From Prinia subflava (lineage: Eukaryota > Chordata > Aves > Passeriformes > Cisticolidae), in assembly GCF_021018805.1 (NCBI RefSeq), contig NC_086254.1:3583001-3647000 (forward strand): a DNA stretch of 64,000 bases, read 5' to 3'. The notes under the pieces are model-generated. The model worked only from the letters and a program-made list of their open reading frames with translations, was not told the origin of the DNA and did no database searches. Below, piece by piece: positions 48,813 to 64,000 of this stretch. Numbering within the stretch: the first letter of the stretch is position 1; each line of letters starts with the position of its first letter. Made by a program: the position numbers and the translations under genes.

Positions 48813-51800
48813 TGAATTTTTATACAGCAATACAAATTATACAGATTCGTTACAGTACAGATTTTGCAGGGGTTTATAGAGGTACTTGGTGAGTTTTTGG
48901 TTTATTTAAAAGAAAGAGGCAGATCTCGGGAGCACGGTGACATGAACAAAACAATCTTGTGGCAGGAAGCAAATCCTGGCCACAGGGAACACTAACCTGG
49001 CTGAAACCTACTGGGCAGAAAGGTGGTGGTAGCATTCCCAGCAACAACATCCCCAAAACATCAACCCTGGGCTACTCTAGAGCTTTACACAGGAATTGGT
49101 GAGCACACAGGTGAGAGGGGTGTTCCTGTAACAGCCCTGGAAGTCCTCGGAGCCCTTGGATGAACTTTGCTGCAGAGGGGACAGAAGTGAGGGCAGCTGA
49201 TGTCACACTGAGCCTGCTGTCCAGCAGGTGATGCCACAGGACAGAGTCGCTGCCACGAAGGGAAAGGAAACCAGAAAAAGCTTTAGACTGAGTCACTCAA
49301 ACAGGTACAGTGAGATGAGGAACACGATTCAGACCCATGAATGCTGACACCATGTGCCCACTGAGACACCACATGTGCCACCAGGACCTGGTGGCTCGTG
49401 TCTTGTGCCCACCTCTGGTTCCTGTGAGCAGACAGAACAACAGCAGAGCTTCCCTGCAGGCCCTAATGCACAGGAGAGGGCAGAACATAGAATTCCATCA
49501 AGGTATTGCTATTGCTAATGTGCATCAGGCTTGAGAAACAAGTGTCTGGCACTGAAGGATTAAAGCCTTTCAGCAAGCAGGGTCAAAAATATGATTACAC
49601 CATCCTAAATGCTTCTATTCAGTTTGGTTTAATACTGCTACAGCAAGTGCTATCACGAACAACAGAATAAATTACAGATTATATAAATAAAATGTATGCA
49701 CCAAATAAAAGATGTCTCTGCCACTTTTAATACACTTTGTTCCTGCAGTGGGTAAGTGGCATTTAAGAGGAAGGAGTCAACTACCAGATAAGAAAATTCC
49801 ACTCTCAGCTGGAAATCAAATTCTTTTTCAGTCACAGAAACTCCCCTTTCTAAAAATTTAAGACAAACAACACCAACTAAATTGCACCCCAAGAATCCAT
49901 CCCAGGGAAGCCCTTGAGAAGTACAAAGGTAACTGATTCTACTCTAGAATACGCTGGAATAGGCGAGCGGCCCCTTCCTTCAGAGCCTTTGCACTCCACT
50001 GGCAGTGAAACAGAAACCATCAAAATGTTTAAAACATAAACTTCACACAGATTTCAAGGTGCTCACTGTTCACAGCTCCTCGCCTGAGCTCTTGCTGTGA
50101 GTGCAAATAACCCCGAGATGGCTTCTGCACACAGAGAGGGAAGGAATGGGCTGCAACAGAAAACCTGTGACTGCGCCTGGGAGCCAGCCTGACACACAGA
50201 GCCTTGTCCAAAACACACCCAGGGGAACAGGGGAACAGCAAAGTCCCTCCAAGCAGGTTTGTCCAAAGCAGGCAGCAGGACAAGGGCTGCTCTGTGAGCT
50301 GCAACACGCCAGCACTCAGGCTGAAGAGGTTGCACATACATTCCAAAGTTTGCTGGCTTTAGTATGAAATCTTTCCTACAAAGAGGAAGGGTTGCAATGT
50401 TACAGGATTTGCTCTAAAATTCTCACAATTTTATCATCTTTCCTGAAGACAAGTCAGCAGCCAGTACTACAGGTAGCAAATGCTCCTACTAGACTATGTG
50501 CTAAAGTCAGGATTGAAACTGTAACAGTATTCCTAAGTTAAAAATATCAATATCATCCCAAACTGCCCTGGGACAGGAAGCTTGGCCACAAGCATCACCA
50601 GCCCTGGGACACCTGCAGAACTTCAGAAGTTCATAATCAGCCCTGGAGACTCTGAGTAGTGGCAGCAAATCCCAGCAGGTGAACAAGTTGTTGCTGCTTT
50701 AGGAAGGCCAGTGAGCCACACTGGAGGGCATGGATTTAATGTGACTCTTCCATCACCAGCCCATGTCTGAGTGGGTGAACACTCCTCCACCTCCTTCTTC
50801 AGCCATCAGAACAACCCTGATGCCTCAGCACACAGAGCCCCCTCAGGAGTTGCTCCAGGCTTGCACAGCCCAGCGAGTTGGCAACACACCCGTGCCAGCA
50901 CTGGGTGCTGCCCTGAGGACTGGGATGAGCCCTCCCAGGGGCATTCCTGCACTCAGGACTTCAGTGGGGATTATTTTTTGGTGGTTGACAGCAGAGTTTT
51001 GCAGCACATTAAATGCTGCTGTCCACTGCTGCAGTGTCCAACAGCTCTTCCAGACTCCCACCTTCCCCACTTGCAACCAAACTGGGGTAACACGACAAAG
51101 CACTTCCTACAGCAGCAAAGCAAACTCTGTTTCAGTTCCAAAACCTGCCTGGTGCCTTCCTGCCTTCAGTTTTGTTTATTTTTCTAAGTTTAAGCTGGAA
51201 GAAAGCACTGCACAGCTACCAGAAATAACTCAGTGAGAACATGAATAGCCACAAAGTGAATGATCCATTTGCTGCACTGCTGGTACCTCCTCAGTCTGGG
51301 CTTTGCCAGGCCAGGCTTAGCTTTAAGCAGCAGGTAAGGTTAAGCAGCACAGGTTAAACCTCAACTGCTTTTCCTGGTAGGATGGGAAGAAAATAATCTT
51401 GCTTCCTCCTACAAAACTTAAATCCCACATCCATATATTAAATATAGCTGTGTTAACTGTTGACAAAAGCTGGTTTGATAAGCTTCTGTATAGGAAAATG
51501 TTCATCAACTACGTTTTGGAAGGAGGGAAAGAAAAAGGACTGGAGGAGTCTGACCCTGAGCCAGATGGGAAGCACAGTGTGGAATGCTCCAAAGAAACCA
51601 GGCAATGCATCCATGTTTGCTTATTCAAAAAAGCCACAATGACTTTGGGATCAGGCTGCACTCACTAGTGGGAAACCCTTAACCAAATCAGTATTAGCAG
51701 ATACAGAAAAACATCTAGAACAAAGATGACCCTTTGCCACCTGTCTCGCTGCTCAGGGTTCCTTTTCTCCATGCAGTGATGAAATCTCTGTTCCAGCAGC

Positions 51801-52560
51801 ACCAGTTGGGCAGAGCTGCAGGGGACCAGCTCTCCCCAGCCCTGCTCTCCCACAGGCAGGACAGCTCCAGGGCAGGACTGGCACTGCTCAGGCTGTGGTA
51901 AGAGCAGGGCTAGAGAGCATAGACTGAGTAGCTGGAAGCAGGAACACTTCCCATCCTTTCAGGCTATGGAAAGCAGTAAACCCCGCAGGGAGGCCAGAGC
52001 TCATTTCCTCAATAAAACCACGGCTCTGCCTCTTCCAGCTCACCCTGCAGCACATTAAAGCACACACACACTCCAAAGCCACAGGGCAGCAGGTCCTTAA
52101 CCATTGTGCCCAGTGGGAAAGGGGCAGTTGGAGGTTTGGGAAGTTGGCAAACCAGCAGCAGCTGATCCATTCACTGAGCACAAGGCCCACGGGCACTGCT
52201 CAGTACCACTGGAAGGACAGAGCCTGCCCAGTGCCAGCCACGGGGCAGCAGCGCCCACCTGGAGGAGCACAGCCTGCCCAGCTGTGAGACTGCAAGCTGC
52301 AGGAACTCAAAATGCCACCTGGCAGCCCCAGCAACGCACTCGAGTGACACTGAAGTCACAGGACAGAGAAGTTGGGCTCATTTCCACCCATAATTAATTT
52401 TTACTTAACTGTTCCAGCACTCTTTAGATTAGATTCCTCCCCTTTATCTTTTCCTCTTCCCCCCTTATTTCGTATCAGAATAGCTCTAGGACAAATTAAC
52501 ACAATATTTGAAAACTGAGGGGGGGAAAAAACATGGTAGACTCAAATAAAGACCAATGTT
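48813..52560. other. EIF4H downstream region, no gene recognised
   Basis: No coding exon was identified on either strand. Several plus-strand AATAAA motifs cluster at about 49660-49710, but nothing upstream looks like a plus-strand gene. This may be the distal EIF4H 3' UTR or intergenic DNA. Confidence 0.45.
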
Positions 52561-52581
52561 AAATATTACTTAATGTTTTCT

Positions 52582-52587
52582 TTTATT
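52582..52587 (-). terminator. EIF4H: EIF4H poly(A) signal candidate
   Basis: AATAAA on the minus strand in a run reading ttttaaataaaagaaaac, 1.7 kb after the EIF4H stop codon. I take it as the most likely main cleavage signal. Confidence 0.55.
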
Positions 52588-53421
52588 TAAAAGATCATTC
52601 ACAAAATACCATATCCATAAATTTATTTTGTTATGAAGCAGAATGTGCTAAGTGTTTGGAATTCTTCTTTTTTTTTCCTTTGTTTTTACATTTAAAAGTC
52701 AACTGTCTTGACTAGAAGTGAGTTTTTATATGGGAATTTGTTCTTAAAATCTTTTCCACATTGAAGATGTAAATAGATCAATTATTGGTTTGGAATACAA
52801 CCACACAAATGCATGTCTGTCTTAAATTAAGTATTAGTGTTAGACAAATGGTTCTTATCTCAGAAGCAGATTAAGTGAAAGGCAGAAAGAAGGAAAGAGT
52901 AGTTCTGTAAATTGCTGGGACTCTGACTTACAATGGGAACCTTAGGGAAGAAATTCATCACTAGCAGTGGTGCTGGTAGTGGGGCAGCAGTGCTTCCAAC
53001 CTCCTCCTGTGAGTACTCTGGGGTGCTGGCTGGTTTATCTGAAGGCTCTCAGCACTGGCAATATGGGCCCAAGCTTCTCCCATACACTGGACATGTCCAA
53101 ACTTCAGTGTGGTAGAACCAGGTTTTGGTTTTAAACATTAATGAGCTCTCCTTTTGCTTCAGCCTCCCCTCCCTCCTCCCACACAACACTGACAAGAAAC
53201 ATTTCAAGTGAAGAGAGGTATAGTAACAAGAGATGCTTTTTCCCCAAACTTCTACATGAGAATCTATAGCAGAAAGATTTCTAATCTGCCCATTTTCAAG
53301 GTATTCTGAAAGCTGAGGTCCTAAAATTGTACCCCACTGGGCAAAGAAATACAGGGGATAGTGACGATCAAATACTGCATGGCAAAGTATACACTCCTTC
53401 AACAAAAATAAAAAAGTCAAT

Positions 53422-53427
53422 TTTATT
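53422..53427 (-). terminator. EIF4H: Proximal EIF4H poly(A) signal candidate
   Basis: AATAAA on the minus strand (ctacaaataaaattgac), 0.87 kb after the stop codon. It could produce a shorter mRNA. Confidence 0.45.
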
Positions 53428-54294
53428 TGTAGAAACTTCATTTAAAAATTTACCAAACATGTAAAACCCAAAAAAGTAAGCAGAAAGAGCCAGTGAGCAG
53501 TTGTGCTCAAACAGGCATGGCTTTGCAGCACTAACCTTGAGCTCAGAGTCGTAGTAGCATCATACCATTTGGAAGTGAAGAGCCAGCAGGAAGAGGCTGC
53601 TGGCAGAGGCTTTATCCATACTGATCCCATCAGCCATTCACCAGGCTTGCCAGGCAAGGCATCCATTAAATTGATCCCTCCTGGCAACCCATGTGAAAGG
53701 GCAGCTGCCCCCCTTAGTTTAATAAGGGGCTCTGCTGTGAACAGTGACTATCACCAATTGTCATAAATGGTATTTCACTACTTGGTTAGAACTGTAAATT
53801 TCTGTTCAACTCATCTGGACTCTTCAGTTTTCCTCTTCAGAGCCACAGCAATACAGAACGAGACATGCAAGTCAGAAGAGGAACACTGAGGAAGTAAAAG
53901 GAAACAATACAGGGAAATAACTAAGTCTAACCTGTGCTTCTAAAGTAAAACAAACCCAGAAAGGAAGAAGTGAAGCAGCACCTTTGTCCAGAGACCTCCA
54001 CACTTGTGGAAGCAGCCACACCGCCTTATCTACTGGCAACTGTGCTGCTTGGAAGGAAACAGAAGAGGGAAACTCAGCACAAAGCAGGCACTAGATACAG
54101 CAAAGCCAAGAACGTACTAAAAACCACTTGTTAACAGCTGACATGCATTCACAAGCTCTGTGTTTTCGGTTTCAAAGAGGACAAATACCAGATGGCAGGA
54201 ATGGTAAACTGCAGGGTTGACATTCCAGCAGAGCTAGTCACTCTGTACTGTCTTGCTTTTTCTCCCGCCTCCCCATTCCCTCTCAACCCCAAAC

Positions 54295-64000
<9,706 letters not shown>

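Larger units (their letters stand above)
52565..54294 (-). other. EIF4H: EIF4H 3' UTR
   Basis: AT-rich, non-coding sequence following the EIF4H stop codon. A minus-strand AATAAA at 53422-53427 would give a 0.9 kb 3' UTR, and another at 52582-52587 about 1.7 kb. The exact end is inferred from the signals. Confidence 0.65.

Overview
This is a vertebrate nuclear locus, most likely from a bird. Its genes are split into small exons with GT-AG introns. Its only recognisable interspersed repeats are CR1 LINE fragments with the avian-type 3' end (an 'aatcacagaatggtttgggttgg'-like terminus in reverse). GC-rich minisatellites and CpG islands sit at gene starts. The species cannot be told from the sequence.

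Three genes were assembled exon by exon from splice signals and recognised protein sequence. (1) RFC2, plus strand, 17433-25288: 11 coding exons joining in frame to 358 aa, the AAA+ clamp-loader subunit 2. (2) LAT2 (NTAL/LAB), minus strand, 40172-31917: 11 coding exons joining in frame to 200 aa, a palmitoylated transmembrane adaptor with five YxN Grb2-type motifs. (3) EIF4H, minus strand, 64000 to 54295: six complete exons plus the last 23 bases of coding exon 1, whose start lies beyond the right edge. RFC2 and LAT2 converge tail to tail, while LAT2 and EIF4H are head to tail. This is the order and orientation of the Williams-Beuren interval (EIF4H-LAT2-RFC2), so CLIP2 is expected to the left, but no CLIP2 exon was recognised.

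Layout. 1-16.75 kb: AT-rich and gene-free as far as I can see. 16.75-18.1 kb: CpG-island promoter of RFC2, with a G-rich 22-23 bp minisatellite in intron 1. 18.1-25.4 kb: RFC2 body with several CR1 fragments. 25.4-31.9 kb: intergenic sequence plus the LAT2 3' UTR, including a 1.2 kb reverse-transcriptase-bearing CR1 that contains an internal 44 bp tandem array. 31.9-40.2 kb: LAT2 coding exons, with a 39-40 bp minisatellite and a double perfect hairpin in introns. 40.35-41.05 kb: a 15 bp minisatellite with higher-order structure next to the first LAT2 coding exon. 41-48.8 kb: LAT2 5' region with a possible non-coding first exon and small CpG-rich promoter near 45.4-45.95 kb, then intergenic sequence. 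48.8-54.3 kb: EIF4H 3' UTR with several candidate poly(A) signals. 54.3-64 kb: EIF4H exons, a 5.3 kb first intron, and a CpG island at the right edge.

The genes do not act in one pathway: one loads DNA clamps, one is a leukocyte signalling adaptor and one is a translation-initiation cofactor. Their proximity reflects conserved synteny. I found no convincing undescribed system. The best leads are the LAT2-associated tandem arrays, the paired hairpins in a LAT2 intron, the stop codon that coincides with a splice donor in LAT2, and the promoter-like motifs plus G-rich array inside RFC2 intron 1.
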